NCBI RefSeq assembly: GCF_003999875.1
Contig: NZ_RQVJ01000006.1
Coordinates: forward strand, 1-64,000
DNA: 64,000 nucleotides
Reading direction: 5' to 3'
From: Veillonella sp. 3310
GTDB lineage: Bacteria > Bacillota > Negativicutes > Veillonellales > Veillonellaceae
A model generated the notes under the pieces. That model searched no databases and was not told the DNA's origin. It saw nothing but the letters and a program-made list of their open reading frames with translations. The translations under genes were made by a program, and so were the position numbers. This document shows positions 44,843-52,511 of the stretch, piece after piece (the stretch's first letter is position 1; every line of letters starts with the position of its first letter).

Positions 44843-45316
44843 ATGAAATGTCCTTATTGTCATCATGATGAAATCAAAGTGACAGACTCACGGTCTACGG
44901 ACGATAATAATATTCGTCGCCGTCGCGAATGTATGAGCTGTGGGAAACGGTTCACGACCTATGAAGTCATTGAAGATTTACCGATTATGGTGATTAAACG
45001 AGATCAGAAAAAAGAATTATTTGATCGATCTAAATTGATGAATGGCTTGTGGAGATCTTGTAGTAAACGAGGGATTTCTACGGATCAATTAGAATCGATT
45101 GTGAATGAAACAGAAAAACAAATTCGTATGGAAGTAGAGCAAGAAGTGACTACGGAACGAATTGGTGAAATTGTTTTATCCTTGTTGAAAGATGTGGACC
45201 AAGTTGCCTATGTGCGATTTGCCTCTGTGTATCGACAATTTAATAATGTAGAAAGTTTCTTACAAGAATTACACGACTTATTGGACAATCATGGAAAGGA
45301 TACAACACATGAGTGA
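44843..45316 (+). CDS. nrdR: Ribonucleotide reductase repressor NrdR
   Basis: This 157-residue regulator has a zinc ribbon ([15 protein letters not shown] and [12 protein letters not shown], about 3-45) followed by an ATP-cone domain (about 49-139). NrdR senses (d)ATP and represses nrd genes at NrdR boxes. No nrd gene is in the window. AGGAGG precedes the ATG, and its 3' end overlaps gmhA by 8 bases. Confidence 0.95.
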   Translation: MKCPYCHHDEIKVTDSRSTDDNNIRRRRECMSCGKRFTTYEVIEDLPIMVIKRDQKKELFDRSKLMNGLWRSCSKRGISTDQLESIVNETEKQIRMEVEQEVTTERIGEIVLSLLKDVDQVAYVRFASVYRQFNNVESFLQELHDLLDNHGKDTTHE

Positions 45317-45881
45317 GTTACATCCAACTATTAGTGCCCGCTTTTCAGATCATGTAGACACATTGAGTGCTACTTATGAAGTAATGGGTGTTATTGAAGC
45401 TATGGCGGAGCGTTGTAAAGCAGCGCTAGCGGCAGGCAATAAAATTTTATTTTGCGGTAATGGTGGATCCGCTGCAGATTCTCAGCATTTAGCAGCTGAA
45501 TTAGTGGGACGTTTTCAGAAAGAACGCCGTTCCTTTGCATCCATTGCGCTGACTACAGATACGTCTATTTTGACAGCAGTAGGCAATGATTATGGATATG
45601 ATGAAGTATTTGCCCGACAAGTAGATGGGCTAGGCCGTTCCGGAGATATTTTGATTGGTATTTCCACATCTGGGAATAGTAAAAATGTAGTGAAAGCCGT
45701 AGAGTCTGCCCGTAATATCGGTATGCATACCTTTGCCTTTACTGGTGAAGGTGGTGGAAAGATGGCAGAATTATGTGATTTAACGTTTGCAGTGCCATCA
45801 AAAGTGACAGCCCGCATTCAAGAAATGCATATTTTAGCGGGTCATATTTTATGTGAATTGGTGGAAGAAGACTATGCCTAA
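45309..45881 (+). CDS. gmhA: Sedoheptulose-7-phosphate isomerase
   Basis: This 190-residue SIS-domain enzyme makes D-glycero-D-manno-heptose 7-phosphate, the first step to ADP-heptose. It has [21 protein letters not shown] (about 50-70), [11 protein letters not shown], and an ELVEEDYA C-terminus. The start is set at 45309 (MSELHPT) because GGAAAGGA lies eight bases before it; an ATG at 45291 is also in frame. It overlaps nrdR upstream and hldE downstream by 8 bases each, so translation is coupled. Confidence 0.95.
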   Translation: MSELHPTISARFSDHVDTLSATYEVMGVIEAMAERCKAALAAGNKILFCGNGGSAADSQHLAAELVGRFQKERRSFASIALTTDTSILTAVGNDYGYDEVFARQVDGLGRSGDILIGISTSGNSKNVVKAVESARNIGMHTFAFTGEGGGKMAELCDLTFAVPSKVTARIQEMHILAGHILCELVEEDYA

Positions 45882-47358
45882 TCGTACATTACAATCCTTT
45901 TTACTTCGTGATTTACCACAGTTACAAGTAGGGGTTATTGGAGATTGCATGTTAGATCGCTATATTTTTGGTGATGTAAGTCGCATCTCTCCAGAATCTC
46001 CGGTGCCTGTGAATTTAGTCCAACGTGAAACGGAAGTTTTGGGCGGTGCCGCTAATGTGGCGAATAATTTAGCGCAATTAGATTGCCAAGTGCATATGGC
46101 ATCCCGCATTGGCGATGATACACATGGTAAAATTGTACGCCAACTATTAGCGGATAATGGCATCCAATGTACTGGCGTTTTTACAGAAGATTCCATTCCG
46201 ACCACAACCAAAACACGTATTTTAGGGGGACAACAGCAAATGATTCGCTTAGATTATGAAGTGAATCAGCCCTTGTCCAGTGATAGTGAAACAGCGATAC
46301 TTACTTGGCTAGATGAGTTGTTACGCAAAGGGTTACAAGGTCTTGTAATTTCCGATTATGGGAAAGGTATTTGCCAGCCCTCCTTGCTAAGCCAAGTGTT
46401 CAGTAAAACTCGAGCTGCTGGCATTATGACTATTGTGGATCCAAAAGGTTCTGATTGGTCAAAATATAATGGTGCTACTTGCATTACTCCTAATGTGAAG
46501 GAGCTTAGTGAAGCCGTAGGTTATGAAGTGCCGAATACAGATGAAGAAGTTGTGAAGGCAGCGCACCATATTTTACATAAGATGGAACTAGATTTTATCA
46601 TTGTTACTCGTTCGGCTAAAGGGATTACCTTAGTTCGTAAAGATGGTAATGTATGGCACAATGCAGAGACAAAACAGCAAGATGTATTCGATGTGAGTGG
46701 TGCCGGTGATACGGTTGTAGCTATGATGCTTACTACATTAATTGCGGGCTTATCTATCCGAGCTGCTTTAGTGGCAGCCAATGCAGCAGCGGGTGTAGTA
46801 GTGTCTAAAGTTGGTACATATCCGATCCATCGTCAAGAACTATTAGATTTATTGTCTTCTATGAAAGCTAAAAAAGAAGATAAAGAAAGTGTCTATTCTG
46901 TAGAAGCATTAGCCCAAAAGATCCGGTTTTGGCAAGATCGGGGCGAAGTGGTTGTCTTTACGAATGGGTGCTTTGATATTTTACATCGTGGTCATTTGAC
47001 CTACTTGAAAGAAGCAGCTACATTGGGTGATCATTTGGTGGTGGCCCTCAATTCAGATAGTTCTGTGCGCCGTTTAAAAGGGGATAGTCGTCCTATCAAC
47101 CATGAACTAGATAGAGCTTTGTCGATGAGTTCTTTAAGTTTTGTCGATGGTGTAGTTCTTTTTGAAGAAGATACACCGGCAGAGGTACTTTCACAGTTGC
47201 GACCAAATATATTGGTCAAAGGTGGAGATTACAAGCCAGAAGAAGTGATTGGCAAAGAGTTTGTAGAAGAAGTGAGAATCTTGCCATTCCAAGATGGATA
47301 TTCCACAACAGGAATTATTAAACATATTCAAGAATTAGTAAAGGAAGGAAAATTATGA
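45874..47358 (+). CDS. hldE: Bifunctional heptose kinase/adenylyltransferase HldE
   Basis: This 494-residue fusion has an N-terminal PfkB/ribokinase-like domain (about 1-325; [13 protein letters not shown], and [13 protein letters not shown] with the catalytic Asp) that phosphorylates heptose-7-P at C1. A C-terminal cytidylyltransferase-like domain (about 350-490; [19 protein letters not shown]) adds AMP. The preferred start at 45874 lies within the end of gmhA. It supplies the third and fifth steps of ADP-heptose synthesis. Confidence 0.96.
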   Translation: MPNRTLQSFLLRDLPQLQVGVIGDCMLDRYIFGDVSRISPESPVPVNLVQRETEVLGGAANVANNLAQLDCQVHMASRIGDDTHGKIVRQLLADNGIQCTGVFTEDSIPTTTKTRILGGQQQMIRLDYEVNQPLSSDSETAILTWLDELLRKGLQGLVISDYGKGICQPSLLSQVFSKTRAAGIMTIVDPKGSDWSKYNGATCITPNVKELSEAVGYEVPNTDEEVVKAAHHILHKMELDFIIVTRSAKGITLVRKDGNVWHNAETKQQDVFDVSGAGDTVVAMMLTTLIAGLSIRAALVAANAAAGVVVSKVGTYPIHRQELLDLLSSMKAKKEDKESVYSVEALAQKIRFWQDRGEVVVFTNGCFDILHRGHLTYLKEAATLGDHLVVALNSDSSVRRLKGDSRPINHELDRALSMSSLSFVDGVVLFEEDTPAEVLSQLRPNILVKGGDYKPEEVIGKEFVEEVRILPFQDGYSTTGIIKHIQELVKEGKL

Positions 47359-48320
47359 TTATTGTTACAGGTGGTGCTGGGTTTATTGGATCCAATATTG
47401 TAAAACAGTTGAATAATAAAGGTCGCAATGACATTTTAATCGTTGATGATTTGACGGATGGTCGTAAAATCAAAAATATTGAAATGTTGGATTTTGCTGA
47501 CTATATTGATTATGAAGATTTTGATATTGCGGTAGAGCAAAATACTTTCGATTGTGGTCCTATTGAAGTAGTATTCCACGAAGGTGCTTGTACAGACACT
47601 ATGGATTACGATGGCAGATATATGATGAAAAATAACTATGAAGGGTCTAAAAATCTCTTTCATTATTGCCAAGAACGCCGAGTTCCTTTCATTTATGCCT
47701 CTTCTGCATCCACCTATGGGCATGGTACCAATGGATTCCGCGAAGATCCAGCCTGCGAACAAGCATTAAACCCATATGCGTATTCTAAATTGTTGTTTGA
47801 CCGTTATGTGGCAAAATTTAGAAATCAATTGCAATCTCAATGTGTAGGTTTGCGCTATTTCAATGTATTTGGACCGAATGAAACACATAAAGATAAAATG
47901 GCATCCTTGGTGCGCCAAATGTACTATAAATTGATGGAGACTGGTGAAATTACCTTGTTTAAAGGCATCGATGGATATGGTGACGGTGAGCAAACACGTG
48001 ATTTTATCTATGTCAACGACGTGGTTAATGTGAACTTCTATTTCTGGGAACATCCTGAAATTAGTGGCGTATTTAACTGTGGTACAGGTCATGCTCATAC
48101 ATTTAATGAGTTTATGAAAGCTGTCATTTCCTTCGCTGGAAAAGGTGAGATTCGCTATATCGATTTCCCAGAAGTATTAAAAGGTAAATACCAAAGCTAT
48201 ACGCAAGCAGATACTACAAAATTGTTAGCTGCTGGTTATGACAAAGGGTTTACCCCATTAGAACAAGCAGTTCATGAATATTGTGCATTATTACGAGATA
48301 ATGAAGGATATGTAAAATAA
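47355..48320 (+). CDS. hldD: ADP-glyceromanno-heptose 6-epimerase
   Basis: This 321-residue extended SDR converts ADP-D-glycero- to ADP-L-glycero-D-manno-heptose, the donor for GT9 heptosyltransferases. It shows TGGAGFIGSNIVKQLN (5-20), FHEGACTDTM, YASSASTYG and YAYSKLLFDRY with the Tyr/Lys pair. It overlaps hldE by 4 bases and gmhB by 1. Confidence 0.95.
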   Translation: MIIVTGGAGFIGSNIVKQLNNKGRNDILIVDDLTDGRKIKNIEMLDFADYIDYEDFDIAVEQNTFDCGPIEVVFHEGACTDTMDYDGRYMMKNNYEGSKNLFHYCQERRVPFIYASSASTYGHGTNGFREDPACEQALNPYAYSKLLFDRYVAKFRNQLQSQCVGLRYFNVFGPNETHKDKMASLVRQMYYKLMETGEITLFKGIDGYGDGEQTRDFIYVNDVVNVNFYFWEHPEISGVFNCGTGHAHTFNEFMKAVISFAGKGEIRYIDFPEVLKGKYQSYTQADTTKLLAAGYDKGFTPLEQAVHEYCALLRDNEGYVK

Positions 48321-48853
48321 TGGAAACTAGAAATGTATTGTTTTTAGACCGTGATGGGGTTATCAATGTCGATGTAGGATATTTGAGCGACCCTGCGCAA
48401 TTGGAATTTATTCCTGGCGCTATTGAGGCTATGAAAGAAGCCCAAACACGTGGGTATGACATCATTGTGGTGACAAACCAAAGTGGTGTGGCCCGTGGTT
48501 ATTATACAGAGGAAGACGTGCAAGCGTTACATGCTGAAATGTCTCGCCGTTTGGAAGCAGAAGGTGTACATATATTAGCCTACTATTACTGCCCACATCA
48601 TCCAGAAGGAACAGTGGAAGAGTACAAGAAGGCTTGTGATTGTCGCAAACCGAATCCAGGTATGCTAACAAAAGCCATTGAAGAGTGGCATGTAGATGTA
48701 GATGGCAGTTTCCTTGTAGGTGACAAACCATCTGATGCGCAGGCTGCTGAGTCCATTGGCATGCGTGCGTACCCATTTGAAGAAGACAACTTAATGACAT
48801 TCTTAGAGCCTATTTTTGCCTGGGAAGAAGGCAGAAAGCTATTGGGGCTGTAA
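48320..48853 (+). CDS. gmhB: D-glycero-beta-D-manno-heptose 1,7-bisphosphate phosphatase
   Basis: This 177-residue HAD phosphatase has FLDRDGVINVDVGY (8-21), TNQSGVARG, the zinc-binding CPHHPEG and CDCRKPNPGM, and VGDKPSDAQAA. It removes the C7 phosphate in the ADP-heptose route, so gmhA-hldE-hldD-gmhB forms a complete set. Its 3' third was copied in the tandem duplication that follows. Confidence 0.95.
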   Translation: METRNVLFLDRDGVINVDVGYLSDPAQLEFIPGAIEAMKEAQTRGYDIIVVTNQSGVARGYYTEEDVQALHAEMSRRLEAEGVHILAYYYCPHHPEGTVEEYKKACDCRKPNPGMLTKAIEEWHVDVDGSFLVGDKPSDAQAAESIGMRAYPFEEDNLMTFLEPIFAWEEGRKLLGL

Positions 48854-48860
48854 TGGTAGA

Positions 48861-48904
48861 ACGAACACTTGTATGAGGCACCTCATAAGGTGTTCGTTTT
48901 CTTG
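48861..48904 (+). terminator. Terminator after gmhB
   Basis: An ACGAACACTT...ATGAGG/CCTCAT...AAGGTGTTCGT hairpin followed by TTTTCTT. Copied at 49968-50010. Confidence 0.85.
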
Positions 48905-48931
48905 TAGTGTAAGAAAAGTTACATTTTATGA

Positions 48932-49066
48932 TTGACGGAATAGCTGATTTGTACTACTCTATACGAGGAACTAACTGTATAGTCTGTATCAAGAAGAACA
49001 GAACTGAGTTCCATTTTTTAGTATTGGTTCGACTTATATCCTAAGGGAATAAGAACGGAGGAAAAC
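48932..49066 (+). promoter_or_regulatory. Promoter and structured leader of ECF-S copy 1
   Basis: TTGACG (48932-48937) and TACTCT (48955-48960) are 17 bases apart. The leader then has GGAACT...AGTTCC with inner pairing, followed by ATTTTTTAG: a terminator-like stem 40 to 50 bases before the start codon. The same leader precedes copy 2 with mostly conservative changes, so it is a candidate regulatory RNA. Confidence 0.55.
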
Positions 49067-49666
49067 ATGGAAAAAGAAACAGCGTTGCAAACACAACCAT
49101 CGCAAAAATTTACGGTACGTCAATTAACGATTATTGGCTTATTGGCAGGGATTACGATTGTACTTGGCATGACAGGATGGGGCTTTGTGCCAATCCCACC
49201 AATTAGTGGGACCATCTTGCATATTCCAACCCTTTTAGGTGGTATCGTAGAAGGTCCTAAAGTGGGGATGTCAGTAGGGTTCTTATTTGGTGCTTACAGT
49301 ATGGTACGAGCGTATATGTCACCGAATGTTTTATCTTTCGTGTTTATGAATCCAATCATTTCTATATTACCAAGAATGTTGATTGGTTTAGTAGCAGCGT
49401 TGGTATATATGTACTTGCCAGTTAAGGTAAGAGCTATCCGTATTGGTGTAGCCGCTTTCTTAGGAAAAGTCACAAGTACTATCCTTGTATTGACTGGTAT
49501 TTATACAATCTATGGTGTAGAATTTGCAAAGGCAACACACATTTCACAAGAAGCTGTATTTGATGTGGTGATGGGTATTGCATGGTCTCATGGTATTCCA
49601 GAAGCACTATTAGGAGTAGCCGTTGTAACACCTGTGGCACTAGCTGTCATCAAAAAATTTAAATGA
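49067..49666 (+). CDS. ECF transporter S component, copy 1
   Basis: This 199-residue integral membrane protein has about six hydrophobic helices and the ECF-S look: a charged N-terminus, LTIIGLLAGITIVLGMTGWG in helix 1, GFLFGAYSMV, FMNPIISILPRMLIG, and IPEALLGVAVV near the end. It would bind a micronutrient and dock to an EcfAA'T module, none of which is in this window. The substrate is not evident; the neighbouring znuA might hint at metal, but this is inference. AACGGAGG precedes the ATG. Confidence 0.85.
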   Translation: MEKETALQTQPSQKFTVRQLTIIGLLAGITIVLGMTGWGFVPIPPISGTILHIPTLLGGIVEGPKVGMSVGFLFGAYSMVRAYMSPNVLSFVFMNPIISILPRMLIGLVAALVYMYLPVKVRAIRIGVAAFLGKVTSTILVLTGIYTIYGVEFAKATHISQEAVFDVVMGIAWSHGIPEALLGVAVVTPVALAVIKKFK

Positions 49667-49730
49667 TAATGAAATTGAGTGTATAGACTGCTCATGCATT
49701 CAAGTACGGATTTTTTAAATCGGATATAAT

Positions 49731-49772
49731 CAAGAAGTGAATTAGCAAAGACTGATCACTTCTTGTTTTTTT
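49731..49772 (+). terminator. Terminator hairpin after ECF-S copy 1
   Basis: CAAGAAGTGAatTAG...CTGATCACTTCTTG followed by T7, starting at the end of a TATAAT (49725-49730). Copy at 50899-50940. Confidence 0.8.
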
Positions 49773-49794
49773 ATGTGTTAGGAGGAGTATACTC

Positions 49795-49961
49795 ATGAAT
49801 TGGAAAAACGATTAATCTACTTTGTGGGTGATAAACCTTCTGATGTACAGGCTGCTGAAGCGATTGGAATGCGTGCCTATCCATTTGAAGAAGAAAATTT
49901 AATGACATTCCTAACACCTATCTTCGCTTGGGAAGAAGGCAGAAAATTGTTAGGTTTGTAA
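49795..49961 (+). pseudogene. Hybrid znuA-start / gmhB-end duplication scar
   Basis: The first 30 bases copy the znuA start (with one A lost, so it reads MNWKND and stops). From about 49826 the sequence copies the last 45 codons of gmhB (GDKPSDVQAAEAIGMRAYPF through RKLLGL) and its stop. It marks the junction of the tandem duplication and has no likely product. Confidence 0.9.
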
Positions 49962-49967
49962 ATTAAC

Positions 49968-50010
49968 AACGAACACTTTTATGAGAGTCTCATAAGGTGT
50001 TCGTTTTTTA
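49968..50010 (+). terminator. Copied gmhB terminator
   Basis: An ACGAACACTTTTATGAGA/TCTCATAAGGTGTTCGT hairpin followed by T6, the duplicate of 48861-48904. Confidence 0.85.
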
Positions 50011-50038
50011 TAGGATCTATTAATACATGTTGGGACAA

Positions 50039-50064
50039 GTAGTCGCTACATTTGACAAAGAGCC
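50039..50064. mobile_element. Solo ISL3-type inverted repeat
   Basis: GTAGTCGCTACATTTGACAA then AGAGCC matches the right end of the dead ISL3 element at 35284-35309. No transposase is nearby. It lies in the only block where duplication copy 2 differs by insertion. Confidence 0.6.
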
Positions 50065-50098
50065 TTTTTATAACTGTAAGAAAAATTACATTTTATGA

Positions 50099-50234
50099 TT
50101 GACAGAACCGCTGATTTGTACTACTCTATACGAGGAACTAACTGTATAGTCTGTATCAGGAAGAGCAGAACTGAGTTCCATTTTTTTATTATTGGTTCGA
50201 CTTATATCCTAAGGGAATAAGAACGGAGGAAAAC
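50099..50234 (+). promoter_or_regulatory. Promoter and structured leader of ECF-S copy 2
   Basis: TTGACA (50099-50104), 17 bases, TACTCT (50122-50127), then the conserved leader with GGAACT/AGTTCC stem and ATTTTTTTA. It differs from copy 1 by a few substitutions, mostly in loops. Confidence 0.55.
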
Positions 50235-50834
50235 ATGGAAAAAGAAACAGCGTTGCAAACACAGCCATCGCAAAAATTTACGGTACGTCAATTAACGATT
50301 ATTGGTTTATTGGCAGGGATTACCATTGTACTTGGTATGACAGGTTGGGGCTTTGTGCCAATTCCACCAATTAGTGCTACTATCTTGCACATCCCAACTA
50401 TCTTAGGTGGTGTTGTGGAAGGGCCTAAAGTAGGTATGTCAGTAGGTTTCTTATTCGGTGCGTACAGTATGGTACAAGCTTACATGGCGCCTAATATTTT
50501 ATCCTTTGCATTTATGAATCCTATTATTTCTGTATTGCCAAGAATGTTGATCGGTTTAGTGGCAGCGTTGGTGTATATGTATGTACCAATTAAGGTGAAA
50601 GCCATCCGTATCGGCTTAGCTGCATTCTTGGGAACAGCTACTAATACAATCCTTGTTATGACTGGTATTTACACAATTTATGGTGTAGAATTTGCAAAAG
50701 CTACACATATTTCACAAGAGGCAGTATTTAATGTTGTGATGGGTATCGTATGGTCTCATGGTATTCCAGAAGCCTTGTTAGCAGTAGCTGTTGTAACACC
50801 AGTGGCAATTGCGGTGATCAAGAAGTTTAAATGA
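50235..50834 (+). CDS. ECF transporter S component, copy 2
   Basis: This 199-residue protein is about 88 percent identical to copy 1 by eye. The N-terminal 45 residues match fully, while substitutions cluster in the middle helices (for example AYMAPNILSFAFMNP against AYMSPNVLSFVFMNP, and AFLGTATNTILVM against AFLGKVTSTILVL). Both copies keep intact frames, ribosome sites and leaders, so both are probably used. Slightly different substrates or dosage are possible. Confidence 0.85.
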   Translation: MEKETALQTQPSQKFTVRQLTIIGLLAGITIVLGMTGWGFVPIPPISATILHIPTILGGVVEGPKVGMSVGFLFGAYSMVQAYMAPNILSFAFMNPIISVLPRMLIGLVAALVYMYVPIKVKAIRIGLAAFLGTATNTILVMTGIYTIYGVEFAKATHISQEAVFNVVMGIVWSHGIPEALLAVAVVTPVAIAVIKKFK

Positions 50835-50898
50835 TAATGATATTGAGTGTATAGACTGCTCATGCATTCAAGCACGGATTTTTTAAATCGGATATAAT

Positions 50899-50940
50899 CA
50901 AGAAGTGAATTAGCAAAGACTAATCACTTCTTGTTTTTTA
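50899..50940 (+). terminator. Terminator hairpin before znuA
   Basis: CAAGAAGTGA...TCACTTCTTG with T6, immediately after GATATAAT (50891-50898). It ends the ECF-S transcript or sits at the very 5' end of the znuA transcript. Confidence 0.8.
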
Positions 50941-50961
50941 TGTGTTAGGAGGAGTATACTC

Positions 50962-51996
50962 ATGAATTGGAAAAAACGATTAACCTATTTTGTACTAGGA
51001 GCTACTATGGTGGCTACTGCAGTAGGTATTGCTGGGTGTGGCAGTGATACAAAACAAGCAGCACCAGCTGAAAAAATGAAGGTCGTTACTACCGTGTTCC
51101 CTGTATATGATGTAGCGAAACAAGTAGGGGGAGACAAAGTTGATGTGACTTTATTAGTACCTCCAGGAGCAGAACCACATGATTGGGATCCAACTGCAAA
51201 AGATTTAAAAGAAATTGGTACTGCTAAAGTGTTCTTATATAGCGGTGCAGGTTTGGAACCAACAGAAAAGATTTTAGAAAAAGATGTGCTACAAAAAGCG
51301 CAACCTGTAGAATTGTCTAAATCTGTTACTTTGTTGCCAGCTCCAGATGAAGATGAAGACGAACATGATCATGACAAAGATCATAAAGATGACAAAGATC
51401 ATAAAGACGACAAAGATGACCATAATAAAGCTCAAAAAGAAGATAAACATGAGCACGAACATGAACATGGCGAGTTTGATCCACATGTATGGTTAGATCC
51501 AATGAATGTTGCTAAAGAAGTAGATGCCGTTGTAGAAGCCTTCTCTAAAGCAGACCCTACGAATGCAAAATACTATGAAGCTAACGGCAAAGCATACAAA
51601 GAAAAATTACAAGCTTTGCATGCTAAATATGAAGAATTTGGTAAAACACAACACGACAAACATTTAGTAGTTAGCCATATGGCATTTGGGTACTTAGCAA
51701 ACGCATACGGTTTTGAACAATTGGGTATTATGGGAGTATCTCCAGATGCTGAACCAACACCAGAACGCATGGCAGATATCGTGGCTTTCATCAAAGAACA
51801 TAATGTAAAAGCAATCTTCAGTGAAGAATTGGTAAGCCCTAAATTGGCTAATGCTATCGCTGCTGAAACTGGCGTAAAAGTGTATGTATTAAACCCTGCA
51901 GAAGGTTTAACAGAAGAACAAGCACAAAAAAATGTGACATACCTTGACATCATGGAAGAAAACCTTAAAACATTGAAAGAAGCGTTAGCTCACTAA
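50962..51996 (+). CDS. znuA: Zinc/manganese-type ABC substrate-binding lipoprotein
   Basis: This 344-residue cluster A-I solute-binding protein has signal peptide and lipobox GIAGC with Cys26, the FPVYDVAKQVGGDKV start, EPHDWDP with His73, a His/Asp/Lys-rich loop (about 129-170), DPHVWLDP with His175, and HLVVSHMAFGYL with the third His. Such a loop is typical of zinc-binding ZnuA/AdcA proteins. GTTAGGAGG precedes the ATG. No znuB or znuC is adjacent, so the permease must lie elsewhere. Its first bases were copied in the upstream duplication. Confidence 0.9.
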   Translation: MNWKKRLTYFVLGATMVATAVGIAGCGSDTKQAAPAEKMKVVTTVFPVYDVAKQVGGDKVDVTLLVPPGAEPHDWDPTAKDLKEIGTAKVFLYSGAGLEPTEKILEKDVLQKAQPVELSKSVTLLPAPDEDEDEHDHDKDHKDDKDHKDDKDDHNKAQKEDKHEHEHEHGEFDPHVWLDPMNVAKEVDAVVEAFSKADPTNAKYYEANGKAYKEKLQALHAKYEEFGKTQHDKHLVVSHMAFGYLANAYGFEQLGIMGVSPDAEPTPERMADIVAFIKEHNVKAIFSEELVSPKLANAIAAETGVKVYVLNPAEGLTEEQAQKNVTYLDIMEENLKTLKEALAH

Positions 51997-52074
51997 TTCC
52001 TATGCCTTTTGCTTGCTTGAAACGGTATTAGATGATAATATATAAGAGTAAGTTTGTGCTTAGGAGGAATGAAG

Positions 52075-52218
52075 ATGTCTAAACGTATTCGTACAATTAA
52101 CACTGAATCCCTACAAAAAACTGCTAAAACAGGCGGCTGCGGCGAATGTCAAACATCCTGCCAATCTGCTTGCAAAACTAGCTGTACAGTAGGCAACCAA
52201 GTGTGCAAACAAAAATAA
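52075..52218 (+). CDS. SCIFF ranthipeptide precursor (six cysteines)
   Basis: This 47-residue peptide begins MSKRIRTINTESLQKTAKT and then has six Cys at 22, 25, 29, 33, 37 and 44. That is the six-cysteines-in-forty-five-residues pattern of SCIFF peptides. In the family, a radical SAM enzyme links each Cys sulfur to another residue, often Thr, as gamma/beta-thioethers. AGGAGG stands eight bases before the ATG. A terminator follows, then the maturase gene 290 bases downstream. The biological role of SCIFF products is unknown. Confidence 0.92.
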   Translation: MSKRIRTINTESLQKTAKTGGCGECQTSCQSACKTSCTVGNQVCKQK

Positions 52219-52230
52219 TCATTGGATTAG

Positions 52231-52266
52231 CAACAAGCTGTTCACCATTCGGTGGACAGCTTGTTT
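52231..52266 (+). terminator. Terminator of the SCIFF peptide gene
   Basis: AACAAGCTGTTCACC-ATTC-GGTGGACAGCTTGTT hairpin followed by TGCTTT. Confidence 0.85.
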
Positions 52267-52293
52267 GCTTTATATTGTATTTAAGAGTATACA

Positions 52294-52332
52294 AAAAAAT
52301 CCCCCTAGATGTGCATGATCTAGGGGGATTCT
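52294..52332 (-). terminator. Strong hairpin, terminator-like on the minus strand
   Basis: AATCCCCCTAGAT-catgca-ATCTAGGGGGATT forms a 13-bp stem. On the minus strand it is followed by TTTTTTT; on the + strand there is no T run. No minus-strand gene is evident nearby. Apart from this, 52219-52511 holds only the SCIFF terminator and the maturase promoter. Confidence 0.65.
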
Positions 52333-52474
52333 GTATGCTAACCCTTTATATCTTTAGCCTGTCTAAATTATAATACATGTGCTTTAAAAGTACAATTTTT
52401 TGCATACTATAATTTTAGAAAAAGTATACCCTATATTGATAGCTTTCTATACGTTATACGTATAAAGTGATATA

Positions 52475-52480
52475 ATACAA
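52475..52480 (+). promoter_or_regulatory. -10 element of the maturase gene
   Basis: TATAAT stands about 30 bases before the maturase start. No good -35 is seen at the proper distance. Confidence 0.4.
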
Positions 52481-52511
52481 GTTAGACTTTAGTAAGTTAA
52501 TGGAGGTATGA

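Larger units (their letters stand above)
48718..49825 (+). repeat. Tandem duplication unit, copy 1
   Basis: This copy runs from inside gmhB (after TTGT at 48714-48717) through the terminator, the ECF-S leader, the ECF-S gene and the znuA leader to the hybrid junction. Copy 2 follows directly at 49826-50993. A TTGT tetramer occurs at both breakpoints and at the junction (49822-49825). Confidence 0.85.
49826..50993 (+). repeat. Tandem duplication unit, copy 2
   Basis: Second copy of the segment: gmhB 3' end, terminator, ECF-S leader and gene, znuA leader and start. It is about 60 bases longer than copy 1, chiefly because of an insertion near 50010-50070 that contains an ISL3 end. Confidence 0.85.

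Noticed and set aside
49795-49961. A short functional gene downstream of ECF-S copy 1
   Set aside because: The frame stops after six codons; the rest is a copied gmhB end without a start.
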